A stretch of 64,000 bases of DNA from Sciurus carolinensis (GCF_902686445.1 NW_025920106.1:124001-188000); one strand, 5' to 3'; shown: positions 11,898 to 22,305, counted from the stretch's first letter. Made by a program: numbers and translations. Notes: a model not told the origin generated them from the letters alone.

Positions 11898-13389
11898 TGT
11901 TAAAGTCAATTGGGGTCCAACTATAAGGGTTAAGGGGAGAGCTAATAAAGAGGCAAGCACTAAGGATGGCAAAGAGCAAGAAGTGGCTCTCATGGGAAAC
12001 CTAGTCCAGTTGTTTTTTTTTTTTAATCAAATCTGGGGTCATATCAGGTGACCTAGGTTACATAGTAAAGTTAGTTTTGCCCATGTGCAGATGACATAAC
12101 TTTCTTGCTTCTTAAAGTCCACTAGTACCAAAGGTTATTATAATAATTTAATGTCTCCAGGTCTCAAGGACAGATTTTTTGCAGAAAATTTCTTAGACAT
12201 TGAAACAGAGTGCCTTTTCCTGAGGAGATTGCTCAACTCAAAGGACTTTTGTTCCTCTGTATATTGACTGAGCTAAAATCCCTATAACTCTGATTTTTTT
12301 TGTGTGACCTTGGAATAGACATGACTTGTCTTTTCTTTAAGGAAGGTGGAGGGAGTAAGCAAAGCAAACATTGGCAAATACAAGCACAGCAAAATAAAGC
12401 ATGTATCAATAAACATTCTCCAATGAAATATTGTTTGATTCATGTAAAATTTGTCAGACATGTGGTTAACCAACCAAATAAATCCCAATCTCCATATCAT
12501 CTGTTTACATTTTCTTTACAATGTCTTTAAACTGATCCAATTCCTTTTGAATGTAGTTATTATTATCAGTTAAATTGAAACAACATATATTATTAAAATC
12601 TTGGCATTTTATATGATGTAAAAACAGCAAATAATCAATATCACCCATTTTCTAGAATGTTTGATGTTATGAATTTCAGGAGAATAAACAATTTCTGCTA
12701 AGTATAGAGGTACCACCAACAGGGATACAATAACAGAGAAATAACACAATAATTTCCAGCATAGTTATAGAATTTTGGGTACATTTGGAAAACAGAACTG
12801 TAACCAAGTTTTTTGGAGCAATTTCTAAACCCATCTGGGCTTCCATTTGTTGATCAGATGTTGCTAAAGTTTATATTTCTCCATGTCACTAGATGATTAG
12901 AAGACATATGGTCTCTTGGGCCTCTTGTTCATATCAGAGGTTCCTCCTTTGGATTGGGATCCTCTTCATCCTGTGTCAAATGCAATTTGGGAATCAGAAT
13001 GTGAAGTCCTTGATGCCAACACATGAACATTGTCAAGTCTCAAACATCTGGCAGTAATCCAGACAGGAACTGTAGGAGTAAGAACAGCAACATATCCCCT
13101 CCCCCAAGTAATCAAAGGTGCAGTACCCCACCATATCAGGTCTGGTGGAACTCACTATTGTACATAAATCTTTGATAGTTGTTCCTGAGGTGCAAGTGCC
13201 TGTCCAAGGCAGAGGACCAGAGATGTGTATTATCTTCAAAATGTGCATTAAGAGCACTTATTGAGAAGAAGGAAATATTGAGAGCAGTATTAACATGAGA
13301 AAGTCTAGATCCCCCTTTTTTTCAACCAAATGTGTCATCTTTATTCAATTTGCAAGTTACACAACAAATGTATACAAATGCACACGATT

Positions 13390-13636
13390 TTTCTCTTTTA
13401 CATTCATAGAATAACAATATTTTAGTATTTTGTAACTTGATTTTTCCTTTGAACAATATATCATTTTTGTAGTAACTATTCTTACACTATATAGTTTTAA
13501 TCATTCCACAGTAAACCCCTATGTAATGATAATATAATAATATTTGGTCAGAAACTTATTGGTCTATTTGGGTTTCCAATTTGTTATTATATAAATATGC
13601 TGCACTAAATATTGTGGTAGCTGTCTCATGTGCAAT
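13390..13636 (-). mobile_element. Ancient L1M-like 3'-end remnant
   Basis: On the plus strand the order ...CATTCCACAGTAAACCCC...GGTCTATTTGGGTTTCCAATTTGTTATTATATAAATATGC... follows the antisense pattern of ancient mammalian L1 3' ends (TATTCCATTGT ... GGACATTTGGGTTG ... GCTATTATAAATAATGC). The match is by eye and weak. The right-arm copy is 22306-22560. Confidence 0.4.
13631..13636. repeat. ERV1 target-site duplication, left copy
   Basis: TGCAAT here and at 20014-20019 directly flanks the two LTR ends. Six-base duplications are typical of class II (IAP/ERVK) proviruses. The right arm (22306-22330, reverse complement CATGTGCAATTATAA) shows the undisturbed site. Confidence 0.93.
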
Positions 13637-14017
13637 TGTCGCGTCCCCTGCCCGCAGAGAAACACGAAACCGGATCAGGGCAAGTTCTTTATTTTCTGCA
13701 GTCTGCTTCTTCTGGCTGGCCAGCAGCCGGGGGCTGCTCTTGCAAGCGCCTTACATTACATACAACAACCAATCAGCTTATAGATCACGAGGGGAAAGCA
13801 TGGACAGTAATGGAGCACAATAGTGTGGATATAGCAATCATGCAGTGTCCACGAGGACCCATGGCCAATCACATTAACTTCCTCAAAATACGCCACTTGT
13901 TGGCAGAGAGTATTAGTCTGCTGGAGGTACCTGGTTTTGTTCTCAGCACTTCCTTGGCACCTTGCCAGGCGCCATCTTGGCCACGCCGAAGGGCTGGGGG
14001 TCTGCAGTACCCCGACA
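13637..14017 (-). repeat. ERV1 3' LTR
   Basis: 381 bp. On the minus strand it starts TGTCGGGGTACTGCAG and ends GGGGACGCGACA, giving TG...CA ends. It contains an inverted CCAAT box (GATTGGTTG), a CTATAAG TATA-like stretch and an AATAAA polyadenylation signal (plus-strand TTTATT at 13688-13693). It differs from the 5' LTR at 3 positions. Confidence 0.95.
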
Positions 14018-14032
14018 GCTCCCCCTTTTTTA
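14018..14032 (-). promoter_or_regulatory. ERV1 polypurine tract
   Basis: On the minus strand AAAAAAGGGGGAGC lies directly upstream of the 3' LTR TGTCGG. This is the standard position and composition of the plus-strand DNA primer. Confidence 0.93.
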
Positions 14033-14053
14033 TTTATTAAAAGAATGTTGGCT

Positions 14054-14185
14054 TGGGATCGTGCCTGTCTTAGGCGGAGTGGTCAACCATCGTCCTTACC
14101 CGTCATCGGATAACTGTAGAGCATGCTACAGCTCCTGTCTTAGGTCGGTACGCGGTTACCTCCTTCCTTACCCGTCGTTGACTAC
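14054..14185 (-). promoter_or_regulatory. CTE-like RNA export element of ERV1
   Basis: On the minus strand GACGGGTAA (14168-14176) is followed by CCTAAGACAGG (14134-14144), then again GACGGGTAA (14096-14104) and CCTAAGACAGG (14064-14074). The two halves are joined by a self-complementary stretch around AGCATGCT. In type D retroviruses the constitutive transport element has this paired architecture, with the CCTAAGACAGG-containing internal loops binding NXF1/TAP to export unspliced RNA. It lies between env and the PPT, as in those viruses. Export function is inferred. Confidence 0.8.
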
Positions 14186-14934
14186 CGATCCAGCATGCTC
14201 AGCCAGACTTGAGGAGAGCTGCCAGCCTCTAAGGCCATCATGGCTTGATGGAAAATGATGCGATCTCTGGCATGAACTTGGCGTATACGCATGATAAAGC
14301 GTGTGAGGAAGATAATTGCAATAATCATTAGCACACACAATGTTCCCATTCCTGCCCATTGCTTTACAAAACTGAAGGAAGAAGATAACCAATTTTGCAT
14401 TTTAGATATAGGGGCTACATTAACTCTAGTAGAATTAAGGCTAACAATTTGTGATCTAAGAATGGCAGTAAGATTATCAAATTTATAAGACCAATTGGCA
14501 CGTAGCTGAGTAGATATGATTTTAGACAAATTTGCTGCATAACTAAGATTATGATAAGCTACAGGTGTAACGCACAGTCCCGGCAGATGATAAATACACC
14601 CCACGCTTAACAGTTCTTGTAAAAGGTCCATTTGTTCTTGAAGTAAGTCCACACGCTGGTTCACCAAAAGTAGTCCTGCTTTTAGGTGTTGATCCACTGT
14701 TTGTTGAGTAGACAGAGCAGTAGCTGTCTGCTGGACCACTTCATTAAGCTTAGTTGCTGACTGTACTGATGTTGTCAAGGCTACAGCTGCTGCGGTGGCT
14801 GCTGCTGCTGATGCAACTATGGTGGTAATGACTGCTACGGTGATTCCAAAGTCCCTCTTATTTCTGGAAAGCAATACTGGCAATTTATCATCTGTAACAG
14901 AGACTGGGACTGGTAGGAAGGTAGGAACACACAT
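14182..14934 (-). pseudogene. env: ERV1 env, transmembrane subunit portion
   Basis: A 250-codon frame on the minus strand corresponds to the end of SU and all of TM. It shows a basic cleavage site (RNKR), an alanine- and threonine-rich hydrophobic fusion-peptide-like segment, heptad-repeat-like stretches, a CX7C loop (CIYHLPGLC), NxS/T sites, a membrane anchor (around MGTLCVLMIIAIIF) and a short cytoplasmic tail ending at 14182. Upstream on the minus strand (about 15050-14940) SU-like sequence with LCNKTT is interrupted by a stop, and most of SU is missing. The TM part itself has no frameshift. It is homologous to the ruined env of ERV2 (42447-43536). Confidence 0.88.
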
Positions 14935-17900
14935 TAAGTCTGCCAGCAGGAACCTAGAAGCATTTTAACATTGAGAGATAGCACAAATCTGAAGTACAAT
15001 TGAGAGAAGCAGTTGTTTTGTTACATAGTTGAACTGTTCCTCCTAAGAGACTAAAAAGAGGTTGTAAGTTAGTTTATTCCGTGGAAACACACAAACTGAG
15101 TCGCAGCTCCAGTAAAGCACCGGTTACCCTTATTACCCAGAGTTAAAAAAAAAAAAAACCCAAACAAAGAGACAAAGAGAAAGTTTATCTTTAGGGGACC
15201 TGAAGGTCTCCTCTATTCCCCCTTTTTGTTTATCATGGATAGAATCTTATATCCATTTGTCCATCCTGTCTCGGTTATCAGTTTGTTTAATCATTTGGTA
15301 CTGTTGAGTAAGGACCATAGTTTGGATTGTTTAAAGGGAATAATACAGACTTCTTCTGGCAGGGAGAAAGCTGATATTTTGAAAGTCCCGAGAAGTGAGC
15401 GCACCCTACATCCCCTATAGGCAGGTAAATTTGGTAATCAATGGGCTCCGGAGATCCTTGACATTTGTAAAGGCAGATGGCTTCATGGCTTCATTTCCTC
15501 GAATTGACCCGATTCCCTATTTCTACACTAACTACCTGTCCTTAATTCTGGCTTCATTCTCCGCTTTAGCTATAGGAACTCCCAACTGCTTTAAGGAAAA
15601 GGGGGCGTCGGTCGTTCTGGCTGCTTCGAAGCTGAAAGGGGGCAGTGAGGGGCAAGCAGTTTGGAGTTCCTTTTTTAAAAATCGGGTCAATCGAGGGGTC
15701 CGAGGCCATCTGGGGGTGGGTGCTTCTATGATAGAAGAACAAAAAGACATGAGTACTGAAATGAAATTAGTACAAAGTAAATGTTGCAGCATCTGGAACA
15801 TGCCACTGAGTATCATGAAAATGACAGAAGTCAATCTTTCACCAGGAGGTGGAAGAACTGAGAAATTGTTCCCATAACTAGACCTAGCAAAGGCTGGAAA
15901 GGACAAGGCCTTTATTTGGGAACTTTAACATAGTCCAGGTTATCAGGAATGTAAACACAACATTTAACTCTTAATGTCATAGATATCCCAAAAAATATAG
16001 TTAAGCTGCTTAAGTCATCTGATTGTGTAAAATATCCCTTTATTGGTATAACCTGTGTTTAGTAGAGAGCTCTATATTTCTGTTACTTAGGGCTAGGTAA
16101 TCATACGAGCAAACATAGATTAAGTCTACCTGTGTAGCTTAGGAAGATCTGCAGGCCTTAAACTGACTAAAAACTTCTGACTCTGGCAGTTTCTCTTGAT
16201 TGTTATCAGGCACATTTGTTGAAGAATCTTTCTTTCATTTGTAGCTTCCAGTCTTTATTCTAGTGGACTAACATAAGTGTACATCTTAAGTTACATTTAA
16301 TTATTATTTCTCTTAAATGCCCAAGAATGGCTATATTTTGGTTTTTACTGTTTTGCTGGGTGTCCAGGATCCTCTAGTCTCAACAATCTCCTTGATCAGG
16401 AGGTTGTGTGACCCAGAGTTGCAGCACTCCTTAGAGAAGTCCTCTTATTCCCTGGGTTCAGGCTGACTGAGGGCAAAAGATCCAAATACTGGCCTATCTT
16501 GCCTTCTGTATTTAATTCCAATCTCTAAGTTTGATCTTAATCATCCAGCAAGCCAGTTTTACCAGTCATAGAGTGAGAGTACTGGGCTTTAACTTTAATG
16601 TTCATAACTTTACAGTTATTTACCCTTTTATCTAACTGGAGTCTGCATTAGTTCTGGAAGTTACCACTATCTGTTCTATAGGTGATGGCTTATTATCATA
16701 AGTTACCTAGGTTGCATGTTTTTGAAGCAGCTACTTTTGTAAAACATTAACAGGTAACAGTTTTACAAAATGAAATTAGCAAGAGTAAAAATATATTTTG
16801 CTTGTATAATAGCTATCTTGAATTTTGACTGAGAACCACATTATATTTCCTATTTGAGATCATAGTAATTTTACAACAAAAATCAATCTTTTGATTATAA
16901 CTTTAAATAAGCTGAAGTCTGACTTATTTTGGAGTTACTCTAACATGCAGTAAGGTGGGAGGCAGAGCCTTATCTCAGGTAAGGCGTGACTCTTTATAGA
17001 TCTTAAGTGTTCTAATTCTGATGTTGATCTTTGCTTCTTCCTTAAATATCATTAAGTAGTTTACATATACTGTTTCCTGAGTCTATACAAACTTTATAAT
17101 TAACACAATTTAACATTGTATCTAAAACATGAATCAAAGAAAGGCTGAGAGAGCTTTTAACTTTCCTTTTGTGTGTCAAAGTGGCAAAATATTTTCATGT
17201 TTCACAAAATTAACCTTTAAACAAGTCAGGCTCTAATGTTTAGAAATACATTTACATTTGAAATTTTTTATCTCAATGTAAAATATAACCAATTTTACAT
17301 ATATCCTATTGATAACAGGTCCTCTAATAGAACACTAAATGATAGAAATTAATCCCCAATGAAATTTACTCTTTATAAACTTAAAATTACCATTACAGAC
17401 AAGTTTATCTGGAGAATAGCAGCTTGATAAATTTCCTGCTTTAAAACTTGTATACCTGAAAAATATGAACACATTTAATGTACAACTAGAAACCATTTCA
17501 CAATTACCTTGACACCTTTTTTTCTTACCAAATTTAGTTTTTAAAGAAAAATTTAGACTCCGTAACACAGTACAATACTTTAACAGTTGTTTAACCATAA
17601 TTGTATACACCCCAATTTTTAAGACTAATTGTTCTAAAGAATAAAACTTAAGAGACTTGTTGAAACTTGTCCTTTACTTACACACAGACTTTCTTACTCA
17701 GAAACATTTCCTTTTTCCTTTTATTTACCAACCTATGAAAACACCAAGAATGTTTAAGTATGATACCCCATGTAATTTAAAAAGTTAAAAGTACTTGATG
17801 TTATTTAACAATTAGCATTTTAACTTTGTAAATTAACCAGACGTCTCTACAACACATATGAGTAATCCCATACATGTTAACTCCAATTTATTTATTTTAT

Positions 17901-18652
17901 AAAAACCAAGATATCAGACAAGTGTCCTGAACAGGATCCGTTGCCTCTTTCCTGCTGAAGAAAAGTCCTAGAAGCAATTGATATTAGACATTGTTTAACA
18001 ATAACATTTCATTAGTTTGACCACCTGGAGACTTGTAAGTTATTTTCAAAGATATTTTACTTTTATTAGTTTACCCAATATAAATTGAACCTTTTTAAAT
18101 CACGTGATTAAAAGTATTTGGATCCATTTTTAAATTTTAATTTTAAGAGCGCTCAGTTTTGACAAATTATGACATTAGACAGCACGACATACAGATAACA
18201 TAAAATCAAAGGCCTTGTAACTTTATAGGTAAATGTTCATTGCAATGAAACAGATGTTTAAAAACTTCAGTTGAATAAAAAATAGAACTGATCAAAAAGA
18301 AAAAAAATCATTAACCTAGGTATGTAGGATCAAAATTATGAGCTCAAAAATACAGCATTAAAGAAAAACAAAACAAACAAAGAATCCTAGAAAATAAGTT
18401 AGTTAAGTTTAAAACGGACACCCCTTTTTTTTTTTTTTTTTTTTTTCTTTAGGTTACCCCTCCTCCTTCCCGCTGAGACTGCTGTAATTTATAATCCATT
18501 GTAGGCTTTGACAAGGCCAGGCAGGGGGGAGGGAGGATCACCCAGGACTTTTTAACCCTTTTTTTACCTGGTTGAGAAATCAGATTAGGTTTGAATGTAG
18601 AAAATCATGAAACAATTATCTCCCAATACTTGTGGGGACTATGGCTACTATA
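14935..18652 (-). other. ERV1 internal AT-rich body without recognised genes
   Basis: 3.7 kb lie between the gag start and the env TM, where other proviruses have gag-pro-pol-env. I see no zinc knuckle, DTGA, YMDD, RNase H or integrase motif on either strand. The longest minus frame, 15532-15906 (124 codons), is unrecognised. A second PPT-like tract is at 15214-15229, and a T-run of about 23 (A-run in the sense RNA) is at about 18423-18446. The base composition is much more AT-rich than ERV2 pol, so this looks like replacement or capture of other DNA. The source is unknown. Confidence 0.7.
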
Positions 18653-19042
18653 TTATGTTCCCACTCTTTCTGAAGTCTGAGAATATGATCGTTCCTCTTT
18701 AATTTTTTCTAAGATCTGACTTCCTTCTTCTAAAGGCCCCTTTAAATCCCTAAAAGGGTTTTTTGATTTACCTTGCTGTATCAAACAAGATTTAACAAGT
18801 GACCATATTGCCAGAGTTCCCATTGGCAAAGGCTCGCGTCTCTCCGCGTCGCGCAAATCCTCTCCTAGCTGTTCCCACTGAGGAAGATTTAATAATCCCT
18901 CGTCTAAAAACCACGGAGAGACTTTCTCTACAGTATCTAGGAACTTGAAGGCCGTGTTTGCCTTCAATGGTGTTCCGTGATTTTTTTTTAAAAGTTCTCT
19001 AAGAGGCCGCTGCATTCTAATCTTAGACAGATCCGTTCCCAT
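18653..19042 (-). pseudogene. gag: ERV1 gag, matrix (MA) N-terminus only
   Basis: The start is the ATG at 19042 (minus), read MGTDLSKIRMQRPLRELLKK; this fits an N-myristoylation signal (MGxxxS) and a betaretroviral MA domain. An upstream in-frame GTG-initiated extension is through a GT-rich microsatellite and is not a plausible start. The frame runs 129 codons (LNLPQWEQLGEDLRDAERRE is visible) and stops at 18653. No capsid or nucleocapsid follows. ERV2 has a homologous but shifted start at 38262 (MQQPLRELLKNNGTPLK). MA normally targets Gag to the membrane. Confidence 0.85.
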
Positions 19043-19144
19043 GACTACGAGGTAGTTTACTAGTTTAAACACACAAACAAAAGACAGGCGCGCGCACGCA
19101 CACACGCTCACTCACACACGCACACAGTTTGGTACCACTTGAAT

Positions 19145-19507
19145 CGTCCCTCCCACGGGGAACCTTTTATGATGAATCGTCCCTCCTCTGGGGAACCTCT
19201 TATGATGAATTGTCCCTCTGCTGGGGAACCTCCTGTGATGAATTGTCCCTCTGCTGGGGAACCTCCTGTAATGAATTGTCCCTCTGCTGGGGAACCTCCT
19301 GTAATGAATTGTCCCTCTGCTGGGGAACCTCCTGTAATGAATTGTCCCTCTGCTGGGGAACCTCCTGTAATGAATTGTCCCTCTGCTGGGGAACCTCCTG
19401 TAATGAATTGTCCCTCTGCTGGGGAACCTCCTGTAATGAATTGTCCCTCTGCTGGGGAACCTCCTGTAATGAATTGTCCCTCTGCTGGGGAACCTCCTGT
19501 AATGAAT
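19145..19507. repeat. 33-bp tandem repeat in ERV1 leader (11 copies)
   Basis: Eleven head-to-tail 33-bp units of the type CTGCTGGGGAACCTCCTGTAATGAATTGTCCCT (split at 20: CTGCTGGGGAACCTCCTGTA + ATGAATTGTCCCT). The units nearest the PBS are essentially identical; three near gag are diverged. Because 33 is a multiple of three, frames stay open on both strands; these are not genes. The array lies in the RNA leader between PBS and gag. Confidence 0.95.
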
Positions 19508-19610
19508 TGTCGCTGCTCCGCGAACCTCGAGACGTCTCACCTTTTGAACTCTCAAACTAATTTTTCTTGATTTGAAAACTTATGTGAACTTACCCTTATA
19601 TTTTTTCTCA

Positions 19611-19630
19611 GTCCGGGTGTTTCGGCACCA
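19611..19630 (-). promoter_or_regulatory. ERV1 primer binding site (tRNA-Phe-like)
   Basis: Minus strand TGGTGCCGAAACACCCGGAC starts two bases after the 5' LTR. Its first 12 bases match the complement of the tRNA-Phe 3' end, the primer used by mouse IAP elements; an extra CA interrupts the rest. Confidence 0.82.
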
Positions 19631-19632
19631 TC

Positions 19633-20013
19633 TATCGCGTCCCCTGCCCGCAGAGAAACACGAAACCGGATCAGGGCAAGTTCTTTATTTTCTGCAGTCT
19701 GCTTCTTCTGGCTGGCCAGCAGCCGGGGGCTGCTCTTGCAAGCGCCTTACATTACATACAACAACCAATCAGCTTATAGATCACGAGGGGAAAGCATGGA
19801 CAGTAATGGAGCACAATAGTGTGGATATAGCAATCATGCAGTGTCCACGAGGACCCATGGCCAATCACATTAACTTCCTCAAAATACGCCACTTGTTGGC
19901 AGAGAGTATTAGTCTGCTGGAGGTACCTGGTTTTGTTCTCAGCACTTCCTTGGCACCTTGCCAGGCACCATCTTGGCCACGCCGAAGGGCTGGGGTTCTG
20001 CAGTACCCCGACA
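19633..20013 (-). repeat. ERV1 5' LTR
   Basis: 381 bp, identical to the 3' LTR except at three positions (19634, about 19970 and about 19996). The PBS-side edge reads TATCGCG in place of TGTCGCG. The left target duplication is 20014-20019, and only four more bases of host DNA are present before the gap. Confidence 0.95.
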
Positions 20014-20023
20014 TGCAATTATG

Positions 20024-20123
20024 NNNNNNNNNNNNNNNNNNNNNNNNNNNNNNNNNNNNNNNNNNNNNNNNNNNNNNNNNNNNNNNNNNNNNNNNNNNNN
20101 NNNNNNNNNNNNNNNNNNNNNNN
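20024..20123. other. Assembly gap (100 N)
   Basis: Exactly 100 N, the conventional placeholder for a gap of unknown size. It lies between the ERV1 flank and the L1 fragment, within the spacer of the inverted duplication, so the true spacer length and inner boundary of the left arm are unknown. Confidence 0.99.
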
Positions 20124-21395
20124 TATAGGTGGAAAACTGCTATACCCCAGATCTTCACTGCTAGAGAGGAAAACACATGACCAACATGTAAAAAACAAGG
20201 AAAGAAAGTATTCCAAATAAACCAAGATTCTATATTAATAGAATCCAATGATACTATAGTAGAAGAAATGTCAGAAAAGGAGTTCAGAACATACTTATTT
20301 AAAATGATTTGTGAAGCGAAAGATAAGATAAGAGAACAAATGTGGGTAATGAATGATCACTCCAATAAACAGTTGAAAGAGCAATTGCAGGAGGTAAAAG
20401 ATCATTTCAACAAAGAGATAGAAATTCTCAAAACAAACCAAACAAAAATTCTTTTTTTTTTTTTTTTGGTACTGGGGATCGAACTCAGGGTCTTGTGCTT
20501 GTAAGGCAAGCACTCTACCAGCTGAGCTATCGCCCCAGCCCACAAAAATTCTTGAAATGAAGAAAACAACAAACCAAATAAAAACCTCAATGGAAAGCAT
20601 CACCAGCAGACTAGATCACTTGTAAGACAGAAACTCAGACAAAAAGTTAATATTGAAAATAATGTTGATGAAACAGAAAACGTGGTAAGATATTATGAAT
20701 GGAACATCCAAGATTATGGAATATCTTTAAAAGACCAAATTTAAGAATTATCAGAACTGAGGAAAGCACAGAGATACAAACCAAAGGAATAAAGAACCTA
20801 TTGAATGAAATAATATTTGAAAAATTTTCAAACCTGAAGAATAAAACGGAAAATAAACTACAAGAGTTTTACAAAATTACAACAGTTCCAAACTAAGGAA
20901 CATTATAATGAAAATGCCTAACATCCAAAATAAAAACAGAATTTTAAAGACTTTGAGAGAAAAGCATCAAATTACATGTAGGGAAAAACCAACATATATC
21001 AGCAGATTTCTCAGCCCAGACACTAAAAGCTAGAAGGCTGGGAACAACAGATTTCAAGTTCTTAAATAGCATGGTTACCAACCAAGAAATTTACACCCAA
21101 CAAAACTAACTTTCAGATTTGAAGGCAAAATCAAATCCTTCCATGATAAACAAAAGTTAAAAGTATTTACGAATAGAAAGCCTGCACTACAAAACGTTCT
21201 CAGTGAGATATTCCATGAGGAGAAAGTGAAAAACAACAATGTAGGTCAGCAAAGGGAGGAACTAACTTAGAAAAAACCACTCAAAGGAGAAACCAAGTCA
21301 AGTTAAAAACCAAAAATAAGCCACAATGACTGGGAATGCAAAGCATATCTCAGTAATAACCCTGATTGTTAAAGACCTAAACTCATCAATCAACT
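20124..21395 (+). mobile_element. Old L1 fragment (ORF1 and first codons of ORF2)
   Basis: Plus-strand L1. ORF1 reads from about 20268 (MSEKEFRTYLFKMICEAKDK) and is interrupted by an ID SINE at 20454-20541. It continues with many lesions to about 21280, and ORF2 begins near 21327 (GNAKHISVITL-like). The homology stops abruptly at about 21395. The left end is hidden in the gap. Confidence 0.88.
20454..20541 (-). mobile_element. ID SINE (tRNA-Ala-derived)
   Basis: The minus strand reads GGGCTGGGGCGATAGCTCAG...GGTAGAGTGCTTGCCTT...GAGTTCGATCCCCAGTACC plus a poly(A), the rodent ID element with A- and B-box. The 12-bp target duplication ACAAAAATTCTT flanks it (20442-20453 and 20542-20553). It sits inside L1 ORF1. 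It is the only SINE I found in the window. Confidence 0.95.
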
Positions 21396-22305
21396 TTTTC
21401 TGTCTCATAATGGTTATGATTTTGTCAATCTATAGGATAGGTTAGGAAAGATAGAACTTACTGATATGAGCTGTAAATATCTCCCTTAGTTTTCTTTTTA
21501 AAAGTTTTTTTTTATGGTGCTTCTTTCCATAAAAAAATGATTTTAATGTAACAGAATGTAACAGTGAAATCATTTATCACTTGGGGATTTTGATGCATGA
21601 AATGTTAGACAGTTCTTGCTAACTACAGATATGTATAGAAAAAAAAATTCAGTTTTATTCTCATTATGTAATGGTTCTGTTATTTAAAAATATTTTTTGT
21701 ATATCTGGAATTTATCATGGTATATAAAGTGAGGCAGGGATATATCTTTATCCCTATAACATTTATTGAATACTTCTTTTGCCTAGTGATTTGAGATGAT
21801 ATCCTCTTTATATATTCAATTTCTATGTGTATCTGAGTGTACTCATTCAGGGCATTCTGTTCTGCTAATAGACCAATTTGATACTTTTAAATTATTTAGG
21901 CTTTTAAAAAAATGTCTTAATGTGTTTTAGTGCTGGTACCATTTCTATATTTTTTTTCACTAAATTTAGCATCAGGTTATAAAGCTTAAAACTGTGAAAC
22001 TTTCATTGAGGTTTTGTTAAATTTACAATTTAATTTACAAAATAATATTGCTCTTCTATTTGTAGAAAGTCTACTTTGTGGGCTTCTGTGGTATTTTAAT
22101 TTTAATTTTTAATTGGTCTCATGTTTTTATTGACCAATGTATTAATATATTTTATTACTGTTATAAAAACTTTTCTTGCATTAAATCTTCCTAAATATTG
22201 TTTGAATGCATGTAAACTACTGATTTTTATATGTTGATTTTGTACTTGGTAATCTAATTAAGTTATCTTACTGTTTACAGTAGCTGTTAATAAAAGAAAA
22301 AATTA
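21396..22305 (-). mobile_element. Ancient L1 ORF2 remnant (best supported 21690-22290)
   Basis: The plus strand keeps the order typical of antisense ancient L1: TTTGTATATCTGG...CATTTATTGAATACTTCTTTTG...CATTCTGTTCTGCTAATAGACCAA...AGTGCTGGTACCATTT...TTGATTTTGTACTTGGTAA. No frame survives. For 21396-21690 I see only AT-rich DNA without a recognisable feature. Confidence 0.55.

Larger units (their letters stand above)
11898..13636. other. Non-L1 part of left inverted-repeat arm
   Basis: About 1.7 kb in which I recognise no gene. The sequence is the reverse complement of about 22306-24040. A minus-strand frame at 13033-13257 (74 codons, TGTCTSGTTIKDL...) is also open in the right arm at 22688-22912, but the shared openness follows from shared ancestry. 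A polypurine stretch with GGGGGATCTAG (minus strand, about 13308-13325) resembles a retroviral PPT. The last 250 bp resemble an ancient L1 3' end (separate entry). Confidence 0.7.
13637..20013 (-). mobile_element. ERV1: recent class II provirus lacking pol
   Basis: A 6,377-bp provirus on the minus strand. In its own order it has a 5' LTR (19633-20013), a tRNA-Phe-like primer binding site (19611-19630), a leader with an 11-copy 33-bp tandem repeat, a gag matrix start (19042-18653), 3.7 kb of AT-rich sequence without long frames, the Env TM part (14934-14182), a CTE-like element, a polypurine tract and a 3' LTR (13637-14017). No protease, RT or integrase motif is present. The LTRs differ at only 3 of 381 positions. 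It must have been copied with enzymes supplied in trans. Confidence 0.93.

Noticed and set aside
19043..19111. N-terminal extension of ERV1 gag from a GTG
   Set aside because: The extension is encoded by a GT-rich microsatellite; the ATG at 19042 gives a myristoylated MA start that matches ERV2.
19112..19570. Three long overlapping repeat-protein-like frames (both strands)
   Set aside because: They are products of the 33-bp tandem repeat, whose unit is a multiple of three; every frame without a stop in one unit stays open. The region is a proviral leader.
20468..20540. tRNA-Ala gene
   Set aside because: It has tRNA-like A and B boxes, but also a poly(A) tail, target duplications and no complete cloverleaf; it is an ID SINE.
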